Shown here: positions 11,254 to 20,976 of the stretch, piece after piece
Layout of the letters: each line of letters opens with the position of its first letter
Position numbering within the stretch: the first letter of the stretch is position 1
Assembly (NCBI RefSeq): GCF_050908995.1
Contig: NC_135122.1
Span: 155,001-219,000 of the forward strand
Source: Andrena cerasifolii
Taxonomy: Eukaryota > Arthropoda > Insecta > Hymenoptera > Andrenidae
Reading direction: 5' to 3'
Length of the DNA: 64,000 nt
The notes under the pieces: generated by a model
What the model was told of the DNA's origin: nothing
The model's input: the letters and a program-made list of their open reading frames with translations, nothing else
Databases searched by the model: none
Position numbers and translations under genes: made by a program

Positions 11254-11329
11254 GTATAAATGAATAAAACACGAGTATATCGTTTAGAAATGTTTAGAAA
11301 AGATATACTCGTGTTTTATTCATTTATAC
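11254..11329. repeat. Near-perfect 27-bp stem hairpin
   Basis: The 27 bases at 11254-11280 (core AATAAAACACGAGTATATC) are the exact reverse complement of 11303-11329, leaving a 22-base loop. The core is AT-rich. No coding evidence. Confidence 0.65.
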
Positions 11330-12170
11330 TTATAACATCCCTTATACATTATAGTACACATGCATCAAATTTTGTATTTATTGAGCCACATTATACTCCG
11401 TACATGCCCAGTGTAACGTATACGTCACATTTAGAAAATGATATTTCCACTGGCTTTTTTGGGAAATAGAACAATCAAGTGCATGTATTGGCACCATTTT
11501 TCACTGAACTAAACGCAATAAATAATTGTTTTCAGCCGGGAAAATTGTCTGCGCACTAAAGTAATGTCCATCTCTGGTATTTTGCCATATAATTGAGGCA
11601 GTGAGTATTCCAATAGGCTTTACTAATCATATCGATGGCCTAGTGCACACATAAGATAATACAATAATGCAAAAAGTATTTATTTAATTATAAAGTATCA
11701 TTGAATGATTGATCCCGTGAAAAACGCTAAAAGGGGACATACAATATGTGTGCATTAAGCCATCGATGTAGAATAGGAAAAATTTTTGTTTGAAGTAGGT
11801 TAGTCCGTTGTTGTTCCAACTGCCTGAATTACTATGACATAAATACGACAGCGATTTCAAGTGATGTATATGTAACGGTAAAAGCGTTAATTTAGTAAAT
11901 GTATACAATTCCCAGCAGTTCCTACGTCAATGTATGCCTAAAATGAATATAACCTAACCTACAATCATCCGAAAATGCATACATTGACTCCATCATGCTT
12001 TTATTGTGGCTCGTATATCCAGTTATCGCTTTAGTTTTGCTATGATTCGACGTTAGCAGTCCTCCCAAGTAGGCGCCATCTCGTATCCACTAGCTGAACT
12101 AAATTTGTCACGTGACTTGCTCTATATTATCGCCAATATGGCGGAATTCGTATTTGGGAGTGCAGACACG
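11330..12170. other. Non-coding stretch with a 138-bp hairpin at 11631-11768
   Basis: ATCGATGGCCTAGTGCACACAT at the left pairs imperfectly with ATGTGTGCATTAAGCCATCGAT at the right, giving a MITE-like hairpin. The remainder has short ORFs only and nothing I recognise. Confidence 0.45.
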
Positions 12171-12478
12171 AGAATACGCTTTTCGTCCTTATATGAGCAG
12201 ATTTTGAGCTGGGTGAGGTCTCATTCGAAAGAGGAAGGTTCGGTGCAGCGCGCTCTCGTCATCGTTTGAGTCACAAAACTCTTTTAGTGACCTAAGAATA
12301 CTTGGATTCATGCGGGTGTATTTTGTCGACTTTTGCACTACTTTGAACACTCAGATTATTAGATATCAACACAATCTCGTCGAGCCATGACCAGAGCGCG
12401 CTGCACTGAACCTTCCTGTTTCGAATAAGACCTCGCTCGGCCCAAAATTCGCTCATATTAGGACGAAAAGCGTATTCT
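12171..12478. repeat. 308-bp palindromic MITE-like repeat
   Basis: AGAATACGCTTTTCGTCCTT at 12171-12190 pairs with the complementary end at about 12459-12478; the GAGGTCTC, GAAGGTTC and GCAGCGCGCTC blocks also pair across an unpaired middle. No flanking duplication is clear. Confidence 0.6.
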
Positions 12479-12655
12479 ACTAAACCCATGTTTCGGGCCA
12501 GATTATGTCGGTATACAGCGCACTGCATTACCCGTGTCTACCCCCATAAGGTGCAGCAAAACAGGGAAAAATGGCGGAAAGCGATGGACAGACAAGGATG
12601 GCTCAAAAGAGCTGGGGACAGAAAAAGGTCCAAAAAATTTGAAGAGTGGGGGATC

Positions 12656-13259
12656 AGGGATCCCGAAGCCTATAATTCAAAAAATTCTGAAACTTTATAA
12701 ATATCTAGGGGATTTCCTCCTGGCTACAACGCAATTTTTTTTTGCTGCTCAAATTCATGGAAGCGGGTGAAATTAACCCCTGAAAATTCGGCTATTTTCC
12801 GATTTTGTGTTACTACTCGCGAACTGTAAGAGATAGAAAGAAAGTTTCAAGACAAAAGAGTTACTTCTTTTAATTAGATCTATCGTTTGGTAAAGAATCT
12901 CTCAAGCATAAATGTATTATGCTGCATATTTCACGTAGAACAACGTATTTTTGTCATTTTGCAAATTATTACACGAAAATTCGTATTTACTTTAAATACA
13001 ATGCTTAACACAATTTGGGCCCCCATAGCCGCTGCATACCTATATAGTGCGGGGAAAGACGTAGTTCTACGTCAAAATTATTTTACAGTTCACGAGTTAT
13101 AACACAAAATCGAAAAATATGCGAATAATCAGGGGCCAATTACACACCCTTAGAGTGAATTTGGGCAGCATACAAAAATTGCGTTGTAATGAGGAGGAAA
13201 TTCGCTACAGATTCACAAAGTTTCAGAATTTTTTGAATTTCCGGGTTCGGGATGTTCCC
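12656..13259. repeat. ~600-bp imperfect palindrome
   Basis: ATTCAAAAAATTCTGAAACTTT near 12677 pairs with AAAGTTTCAGAATTTTTTGAAT near 13219. Inner blocks (TACAACGCAATTTTT, CCGATTTTGTGTTA, CCCCTGAAAATTCG) also have inverted partners. The centre lies near 12960. Non-coding. Confidence 0.6.
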
Positions 13260-13274
13260 TTGCAAGAGACCAAG

Positions 13275-13370
13275 GAGAGTCGGCGTAGCCGTGGTGGCAA
13301 ACGCGATTGGTCAGCACGCGGGCGGCTCTGGTTCGATCCCCGAGCCCTGTAACTCTCTTTTTCCGGGGCT
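13275..13370 (+). repeat. tRNA-derived SINE head
   Basis: A pol III A-box-like segment TAGCCGTGGTGG (13286-13297) is followed by a perfect B-box GGTTCGATCCC (13330-13340) at tRNA-like spacing, then a T run near 13356. The sequence cannot fold as a complete tRNA, so a SINE 5' end is the best call. The body and tail downstream are not defined. Confidence 0.5.
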
Positions 13371-14240
13371 CCGGAACACGTAGGAATTACTACACCTATT
13401 CCTACAAATGTATGTATAACACATTATAGGGAGTCTTTATATAAGTATATATACGTCTTTACACATGTCTTTATTTATTTGTTCGTAGAATAATCGCGCA
13501 AATAAGACCATCTGCAAGACACGGGACTGTAGGATTTGTAATGGATAGGGCAACAACATAATGAGCATAAAGGATACTACAGAGTTACCCCCAACTCTGT
13601 AGCATGGAAAGGCTGGAGACTTTGAAGCATCGCTTTAGATGGATGCCCGCATTATAAGCAATGCCGTCCGAAGGAAGATGAATGGAGGAAACGCTTCCCC
13701 CCAGCCATGATTGTGAGGGACGTACAAGAAGCAACAGCAATTCCTTCTAAGACTAAGATGCTATTTGCCACATTTAGGATAGAACTTATATATTACTGCG
13801 GTATTTGCGCCTGATTAGTATTATTATGTTTAACTATGTACTATAGATGTATTATTATTACTGAAATTAAATCTTCGAATTATAGAAGTTTCGGTTTATC
13901 GAGTTTTCGATGCTTTGTGCTAGTCTTTTAGTGTATTGTAAATCAATAGCATTTTCAATTGTGAATAATGCAGCGAAAACATTTTCCTCAATATTTTGAG
14001 ATCTTTCAACAATATTATAAACATCTTTGTAAGTGCAGATATTTTGCATACTCTGTACCTATATTTTGTATAATTTGTATAATCTATGTGTACTACATAC
14101 ATGTTCTACATATTTCATATCTATTTTAAGTGGTATATTCTGTACAATCGCCCTTGTACTCACATGTTCATGCATCTATTGTAACTGCATATATATTCTG
14201 CATACCTATATCCTGTATACATAATAGTACTAAAAATAAA
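13371..14240. other. Unassigned, AT-rich; may contain SINE body and old element DNA
   Basis: Bases 13490-13760 are of mixed composition without a convincing frame. From about 14000 the AT-rich words (CATGTTCATGCATCTATTGTAA and TGCATATATATTCTGCAT near 14145-14200) resemble sequence at 22710-22745 inside the CCCAGATAGCACA element, so this is probably the body of the element ending at 14770. Confidence 0.4.
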
Positions 14241-14770
14241 TTTAATTGAAATTAAGTAAACGAAATACATTGTTATCTAATTTGATATTATTTTGAAAAT
14301 CATTTCCTTAAATTTTTATTCAATCGAACCAGTACCGACGAACGTCCTAGAAACGGCTACTTCAGACCTAACCAAAACGTTTTAAAAACGTCCAGAAAAG
14401 GTACTGAAAACGTTTTAAAAACGTCCAGAAAAGGTACTGTAAGCGTTTTAAAAACGTCCAGAAAAGGTACTGAAAACGTTTTAAAAACGTCCAGAAAAGG
14501 TACTGAAAACGTTTTAAAAACGTTTTAAACACGTCTAGAAAAGGTACTGAAAACGTCCAGAAAACGTTTTAAAAACGTCCTGAAAACGTTTTAAAAACGT
14601 CCAGAAAACGCCCTGAAAACGTTTTAAAAACGTCCAGAAAACGTTTTAAAAACGTTCTGGTTTGTGGAAATGGACGTTTTTAGGACCTTTTCTGGACGTT
14701 TTTAAGACGTCCCGAACGTCCGACCTGGACGTTTTAAAAACGTTTTTAAAACGTCTTTGTGCTATCTAGG
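14241..14770. mobile_element. Right end of a CCCAGATAGCACA-type element with ACGTTTT array
   Basis: Bases 14241-14340 align with 22770-22860, and 14340-14760 is an array of ACGTTTTAAAAACGTCCAGAAAA units, with a 33-bp higher period near 14371-14520 and shorter 11 or 22-bp variants after it. It ends TTTGTGCTATCTAGG at 14770, the same terminus as 23139 with one change. No left terminus is visible. Non-coding. Confidence 0.65.
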
Positions 14771-15234
14771 TTACAATCGACCCCAGTTATGCGGCGTAAC
14801 AATAATATTTTGGAAGGATGTTAAGTTATAAAAAGTTAACAAATGTAGCGTAAAAAAACGAAATATATAATAAACATTTATTGTCCTGTAGCATATATGT
14901 AGGTTACATTTTCTGTCACTTTGAGGAGAGAACCACATAATTTGGTGCATGTTTTTCAAAGCGTGCGTAAAGTGGCGTAAAGAGACAAATACGCATGCGC
15001 GCATAAACTGCGCGCTTCATGCGCTAGAAGTGGGAGAATTCTAGGGAATCCTATGTGCCATCAACGTCACCAATGCTCGCATAGACTGAAACGGAACGGT
15101 TTTCTCTGCAGTCTATGCGCAGTATGCGTGATTCGGAACACAGCTAGGGAAGTTGGAGGATTCTAGGGAATTCTACGAATCAGGTAATACCGTTTACGCA
15201 CTCGCTGTATGAATCGCAACCAACGCAACGGACT
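14771..15234. other. Unassigned spacer with GCGCATGCGC-rich repeats
   Basis: The stretch holds words such as TCTAGGGAAT (15042 and 15163 regions) and CAGTCTATGCGCAGTATGCG at 15107-15126, which recurs near 15908. Nothing is recognisably coding. Confidence 0.4.
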
Positions 15235-15800
15235 CAATTTCGAAGCGAACAACACATCCCTAGAAGGTTTACGACAGGATCGAAACGGAAGATGAGAAAG
15301 GAAGCAAATACGTGGCGCGCATTGTTATTTCTTAAAGGCCTTTACTGCTAAGTTTTTCGAACGTGTTCTTATAATGCTAACTTTGCAGCTATACTCTAAT
15401 CCAGAAGACGTATGAGAGCTTGTGATTGTATTCAATAGTCTTCAAAACCTTCAATTTAACCCGGGCGCGGATAATAAATAAATTCATTTTTCATTTACAC
15501 ATCTGCTTACTAAATCTCGCTAGGTAAGCAGCAGTTCGTCCTGTAAAACTCATAAAATATGGTCTTCGCTTTCAATAATATGGAATCGCTGTTCAAGAAG
15601 AATAGAAAAACTCGGATTGAGAAAATTCAGGAACCAATAAAGCCATCAAATTTCGTTAAGAGTCGGTCCCCGATCCTTAGGACGAAGTAACCGATGTAGT
15701 TAGGAAGCGTGCTTCGACCACTGTCCAAACGTCTCGAATTAAATTTATCGTAATCCATCCAACTGTACAGCTAATTGTAAATAAGTTTGAACATTCCCAC
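15235..15800 (+). repeat. Dispersed repeat, second copy at 44805-45165
   Basis: GCGAACAACACATC near 15244, TTTTTCGAACGTG near 15353, GATAATAAAT near 15470 and CGCTTTCAATAAT near 15567 recur in the same order and orientation at 44805-45165, with heavy divergence. An AATAAA-like signal in the middle suggests an LTR or LINE 3' part, but no family is recognised. Confidence 0.45.
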
Positions 15801-15904
15801 GCAAGCTCACGAGCATCAAACGCATAAAAAACCGTTCCGCTTCGTTACTGCGGTTCATGCGCTGTTGGAAACGGAACGTTATGAATGCGCGCAGCGACTG
15901 CGCT

Positions 15905-15945
15905 GCGGTCTATGCGCATAATGCGTGAATCGGAACACACCCTAT
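15905..15945 (+). repeat. Short direct repeat of 15106-15146
   Basis: GCGGTCTATGCGCATAATGC and the following TGAATCGGAACACA match GCAGTCTATGCGCAGTATGC and TGATTCGGAACACA 800 bp upstream. The pair flanks the dispersed repeat at 15235-15800 and could be its ends. It abuts the hAT insertion at 15948. Confidence 0.4.
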
Positions 15946-15977
15946 ATTAGTGGTGGAGATTTATCGACAGTTGGCAC

Positions 15978-16245
15978 CATCGATAGTTTTCGATTGTTGG
16001 GTCACCAGCCATCGATAGTTTTCGATTGTTGGGTCACCAGCCATCGATAGTTTTCGATTGTTGGGTCACCAGCCATCGATAGTTTTCGATTGTTGGGTCA
16101 CCAGCCATCGATAGTTTTCGATTGTTGGGTCACCAGCCATCGATAGTTTTCGATTGTTGGGTCACCAGCCATCGATAGTTTTCGATTGTTGGGTCACCAG
16201 CCATCGATAGTTTTCGATTGTTGGGTCACCAGCCATCGATAGTTA
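15978..16245 (+). repeat. 32-bp minisatellite, about 8 copies
   Basis: The unit CCATCGATAGTTTTCGATTG followed by TTGGGTCACCAG repeats almost without change at a 32-bp period. It lies in the subterminal region of the hAT element and contains the ATCGATAG word also found near the other end (29098-29170), so it seems to be an amplified subterminal motif. Confidence 0.85.
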
Positions 16246-16320
16246 TCGATAGTTTTATATATAGGTAGATATGCTCAAGATAAAATTGTAAAAGGAAATT
16301 TACATCCTTTTATGATCATT

Positions 16321-16414
16321 AATTTTTATTCTAAATTTATTTACTATTTACTAGTAGACCGACAATCAGATGTCTCTAAAACTTGTATCGATTGAAGTAA
16401 CCTAACCTGTTAAG

Positions 16415-16469
<55 letters not shown>

Positions 16470-16514
16470 GATTGTCGGTCTACTAGTAAATAGTAAATAA
16501 ATTTAGAATAAAAA

Positions 16515-16550
<36 letters not shown>
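16321..16550. repeat. Inverted repeat around an (AT)n microsatellite, with (CT)n
   Basis: About 46 bases at 16321-16366 are the reverse complement of about 16470-16515 (core GTAGACCGACAATC). Between them lie (TA)n at about 16421-16467, and after the right arm (CT)n(TA)n to 16550. This may be a small MITE with a slipped microsatellite. Confidence 0.65.
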
Positions 16551-16551
<1 letters not shown>

Positions 16552-16710
16552 GATATTAATATTAATAAGACAGAATTGTTTTATCAATTTTTTTTTAATT
16601 CTGTGTTAGAAATAACAAAGGTTTCTATTTATCTAAAATAATAAACTTTTATTTCATTACTATGTATTTGATAGCCATTCATTCCTATTAAGAAAAATTA
16701 ATGTATCCAC

Positions 16711-17031
16711 TGTTAGCAATATTAAAGCACCATCTTGTAAAAGGGGCTGCAAGGTTGAGCTTACGCAGATGCGGCCAGCGTGACGCCTACAGCGACGATG
16801 GGCCCGACCAGTGCGACGCCATAAACACCATAAATTGGCATCGGGGTCCTTAGGAGTTTTCCCAAAAAGGACAAGAGGGGACTTTCCACGGGACGGAAAG
16901 TCAATCGATTACAAACCGGGACTCGAGAAAGACCTTCTCGACTCTATTGATTTTTAACAACGGAATAAATAAATATATAACGAATAATTTAGAAAGCGAG
17001 TTAATACCCTCAACTTTAGGATCTTCTTACA
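16711..17031 (+). repeat. 5' LTR of hAT-nested Gypsy element
   Basis: 321 bp, TG...CA bounded, same length as the LTR at 24098-24418. It is followed directly by TATCAGAAGTGGGATC, the primer binding site. Confidence 0.85.
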
Positions 17032-17047
17032 TATCAGAAGTGGGATC
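17032..17047 (+). other. Primer binding site, leucine tRNA-like
   Basis: TATCAGAAGTGGGATC directly follows the LTR and resembles the complement of the 3' end of insect tRNA-Leu without the CCA tail. The tRNA identity is from memory of the family and should be checked. Confidence 0.5.
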
Positions 17048-17176
17048 TCCTTAACCGTGCGTGCCGGAGTGTATTTTAAGTGAAATCTTTGTGATTGTGC
17101 TCGGCTGTGAAAACGAACAATTGGCCGATCCAAAGGTGAAGCACGACGGCAGTCGCGCGATTGTTCACGGGGACGT

Positions 17177-18180
17177 TTGCGCAAACGTGGACAATCAAAG
17201 GACCGCTCACGTGAAATTTCGCGTGAGCAAGTGCGTCATCGTTCGCGAGATCGATCACGGGATCGTTCACGGGATCGAAGAAACGATGCTTCAGTGGATC
17301 GCAGGCGTGAACGATCGCGAGGTCGGGGTGATAGTTCTTCACGAGATCATAGGCGAAGCTATTCGCAAAACTATTCGTCGGATCGAGGAGTCAGGAGCCG
17401 CTCGTGGAATCGGGAGCGAAATTATTCGCCTGATATGTCTTCGTCGGAAGATTTGCGAGCTATGGTTAAACAGCTAAAACGAGAGCTGAGATGTGTACAG
17501 TCCAGGTCCGTGAATGACGAACACGCTGTTCCGAAATTTGATCCGTCGCGAGACAACGCGGGTATTGAGCAGTGGGTCCGTCAAGTTGATCGACTCGCGC
17601 GTCGGTACGCGTGGAGTGATGATAACATTATTTTAAGTATTTCTCGTAATCTGAAAGGGTATGCTCGGCGCATCTTTGACGAGGAGCAGAAACGTGACCA
17701 CACGTGGAGGTCACTAAAAACCATACTTATTCGGCGATTTAAGCGACCGGTACCGTTTGGACGGTTGTTACATGAAGCATCAGAATACTGAGCGACTCCT
17801 GGTCAAAAATTGGCAGATTATTGTTTCGAAAAACATTCTAAGCCACGAGCTTTGAAGCTTAATACCCCAGACGCTTGGATGCAATTGTTGATGAATTGTA
17901 TGCGGCGATGACCGAGATGGGAGTGATGCCTCGAGCATCAACTTCAAACAAAGTGGTGGTATCACGACCAGCAACGTTTCATCGTGGGCTACATCCGAGG
18001 CGAATAGAGGCAACGGCCTCGACTTCGGCGACGAAACCTGGTGGGATTTCGACGGAAGAATTGCGGGGAAGTAGGACATTTTTCAACTAAATGTCCAAAA
18101 CCCCGAGTTACATGCCGTGTGACAAACAGGGTCACTTGGATAAATTCTGCTCTCGGGTGAAAAGGGTGAACATGACTCGG
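17177..18180 (+). pseudogene. Gag of hAT-nested Gypsy element
   Basis: A frame of about 204 residues at 17177-17791 has an Arg/Ser-rich N-terminus (many RSRDRS units) and a capsid-like part (VPKFDPSRDNAGIEQWVRQV and LKGYARRIF). No ATG starts this frame, so the true start is unclear. After a stop at 17791 the sequence continues through broken frames to a nucleocapsid region near 18065-18155, where CGEVGHF and CDKQGHLDKFC show two CCHC knuckles, separated by a small frameshift near 18117. The Arg/Ser-rich N-terminus presumably contacts nucleic acid. It is a decayed gene. Confidence 0.65.
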
Positions 18181-19738
18181 GTAAGTCTATGCAAAAATAA
18201 TATGTATTTGTTACCGGCTACGATCAATGAACGTAAAGTGACGTGTCTCGTGGACACCGGATGCGCGAAAACGTAGATTCAAAAACCAGTAGCGGTTCGG
18301 CTAAAACTTCAAATGATTGAGGACACAGGTTTAGAGTTGCGAGGGTTCGCGGGTTCTGAAGCACGGTGTAATTCATTTATTAATGTCACGGTGACGGTCA
18401 TGGAGGCTACGGCGAAGGTACGCGCGGCAATTGTTGGTCCGGATATGATGCATTACGAAGCAATAGTTGGACGCGATTTTCTGGATCAACCACATGTAAT
18501 GTTAATCAAGCGGCAGGACAGCGTTGTGATTCGAGGATTGCCAACGATGGAAGTCATGCATAAGAAAGTACTGGATGTCTATGCAATGAACGGAGCGTCA
18601 GAAGTTGATCAAATTGTTTTTGGGGACGTCGGAAATCGTGATAAAGAGCAATGCAAGGATCTGGTTCAATCCTATTCAGATTGTATTTCGACGTCGATGC
18701 GGACTCTCGGAAAGATCGAAACCGTGAAGATGGAGATTCGCTGTACAACGGACACGCCGGTATGCTACAATCCATATCGGATGGCTGAGGTTGAGCGTGA
18801 GGTAGCGCGGAAGATAATTGCAGAATTAATTGATAACGGTATTGTCCGGGAATCTGTATCGCCTCACTCTAGTACGATCATTATGGTGAATAAGAAAACA
18901 GGGGGTAAGCGGTTGTGCGTGGACTATCGGCGCTTAAATGCGGTGACCATCAAGGATCGGTATCCTCTACCGTTAATAGAAGACCAGATTGACCGATTGG
19001 GGGGCAATAAATACTTTACGGCTCTAGATTTGGCTTCGGGGTATTACCAGGTACCGATGGATGACGCGTCAATAGAGAAGACAGCGTTTCTGACGCCCGA
19101 TGGGCATTATGAGTTCTTAAGAATGCCTTTCGGACTGGCTAATGCGCCTGCTGTTTTTCAACGATTGATTAACACGGTTTTGGGTTCGTTGAAGAACACA
19201 GTAGCATTTCCATATATCGATGATATAATTATACCGTCAACTACCGTTCCGGAGGGCTTGCAGCGACTTCAACTCGTTTTGGACAAACTACGGGAACACA
19301 AATTGATGCTCAATTTGAGCAAGTGTTCATTTTTGATGACGACCATCGATTATCTTGGACGGGAGATTAGCGCCGAAGGTGTCAAACCGGGACGTAGGAA
19401 GACAGAAGTTGTGTTAGCGATGCCAAGACCTACCTCAGTAAGAGAGGTTCGACAATTCCTTGGATTGGCGGGATATTTCCGGAAATTTATAAATGGCTAC
19501 GCGATCATGGTCACGCCGCTAACCATTTTGATGAAGAAAAGTACGATGTGGCAATGGGGAAACGCGCAACCAACTGCAGTTGCAAGGGTGAAAGAGGCCC
19601 TCACTTCGCGACCAGTTCTTGCGATATTTGATAGCGCGCTTCGAACAGAACTACATACGGACGCTAGTTCGTTGGGGTTGGGTGCCATTTTGTTTCAATT
19701 TACAACGGAGGGAAGGCAGCAGGTAGTCGCTTATTATA
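18181..19738 (+). pseudogene. Protease and reverse transcriptase of hAT-nested Gypsy Pol, truncated
   Basis: An aspartic protease motif CLVDTGCAKT is encoded near 18238-18273 and is closed by a premature stop at 18274. The next open stretch, 18313-19738, contains the end of protease (VGRDFLDQP) and a full RT: LCVDYRRLNAVT near 18900, FTALDLASGYYQVPMD near 19015, the catalytic YIDD at about 19213-19224 and YLGREISAEGVKPG near 19351. It then enters RNase H (HTDAS). Coding stops at the insertion at 19739, after VVAYY. Beyond the fold-back element (from 20930) the same frame continues briefly before a second insertion at 20977. Integrase is not found. Confidence 0.8.
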
Positions 19739-20927
19739 CAGGGTGTCCCACTAAGGAGTGGACAGCGCGATATCTCTTAAAGTATTGTCGATAAAAATAT
19801 AAAAAAAATAGGGAATTGCATGGTTCGAGGGGGCCCATTTATTAGCGCGAACGAATTTTGTTTCCGATTATTATTTTAAAAGATACGATGGTCAAGTTCG
19901 GTTTTTCAAATGGAACTATTTTTTTTGAAGACCTGAGTTGATAGTGCGTTCCAAGACAAATTCAATAAGCTTTAATGTATACACTTTATTTCCACTGGTT
20001 TTTAAGATATTGCGCTTGCAAATTTACTGATTTTCACTGCAAGAAACCCCTCTGGAATGGCAAAAACCGGGGGCGGTCTTACTGGCGCCACGGGTGGCAC
20101 TGCCTGTTGAAATGGATACTTACCTGCCAAAGGTCTACGCCAGAAATGGCAGGCCCAAAGGCTGGACAATTCTTTTCCGTCAGAAATGCTACTTAGGTAG
20201 GTACATCTGCGGTATCGAGAAACGCATCGTTACTTTTATTTCGCACTTGCTTCTACGCTCGGATGGCCGGTTCTTTTGGGAGGGATGCAAATCCGATTGG
20301 TTCTGATACAATCTGCTCCCTATGGTTGAAATTTAGTCTAGCAACTTTCACTCCTCCTAACCTAACCAATCCAACTTGCATCCCTCCCAAAAGAACCGGC
20401 CATCCGAGCGTAGAAGCAAGTGCGAAATAAAAGTAACGATGCGCTTCTCGATACCGCAGATGTACCTACCTAAGTAGCATTTCTGACGGAAAAGAATTGT
20501 CCAGCCTTTGGGCCTGCCATTTCTGGCGTAGACCTTTGGCAGGTAAGTATCCATTTCAACAGGCAGTGCCACCCGTGGCGCCAGTAAGACCGCCCCCGGT
20601 TTTTGCCATTCCAGAGGGGTTTCTTGCAGTGAAAATCAGTAAATTTGCAAGCGCAATATCTTAAAAACCAGTGGAAATAAAGTGTATACATTAAAGCTTA
20701 TTGAATTTGTCTTGGAACGCACTATCAACTCAGGTCTTCAAAAAAAATAGTTCCATTTGAAAAACCGAACTTGACCATCGTATCTTTTAAAATAATAATC
20801 GGAAACAAAATTCGTTCGCGCTAATAAATGGGCCCCCTCGAACCATGCAATTCCCTATTTTTTTTATATTTTTATCGACAATACTTTAAGAGATATCGCG
20901 CTGTCCACTCCTTAGTGGGACACCCTG
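19739..20927. mobile_element. 1.19-kb fold-back element inserted in Gypsy pol
   Basis: Termini CAGGGTGTCCCACTAAGGAG and the exact inverse, flanked by TA (19737-19738 and 20928-20929). Arms of about 550 bp (19739-20288 and 20378-20927) are nearly identical reverse complements around a 90-bp centre. Leaving out the insert and one TA lets the Gypsy RNase H frame continue, which supports a 2-bp TA duplication. A diverged copy lies at 51138-53200. The mirrored ORFs at 19975-20306 and 20357-20691 are arm sequence, not genes. Confidence 0.85.
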
Positions 20928-20976
20928 TAATAAACAGACGACCTTTGAACAACGAAAATATCACTCCTACGAACTA

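Noticed and set aside
13286..13340. Possible tRNA gene
   Set aside because: A- and B-box-like words are present but acceptor and anticodon stems do not form; a SINE head is the better reading.
15978..16245. CRISPR-like array
   Set aside because: Repeat units are contiguous without unique spacers; it is a minisatellite in a hAT end of a eukaryotic genome.
19975..20691. Repeated 70-73 codon ORFs in the fold-back element
   Set aside because: Arm shadows, present in each arm only because the arms are reverse complements.
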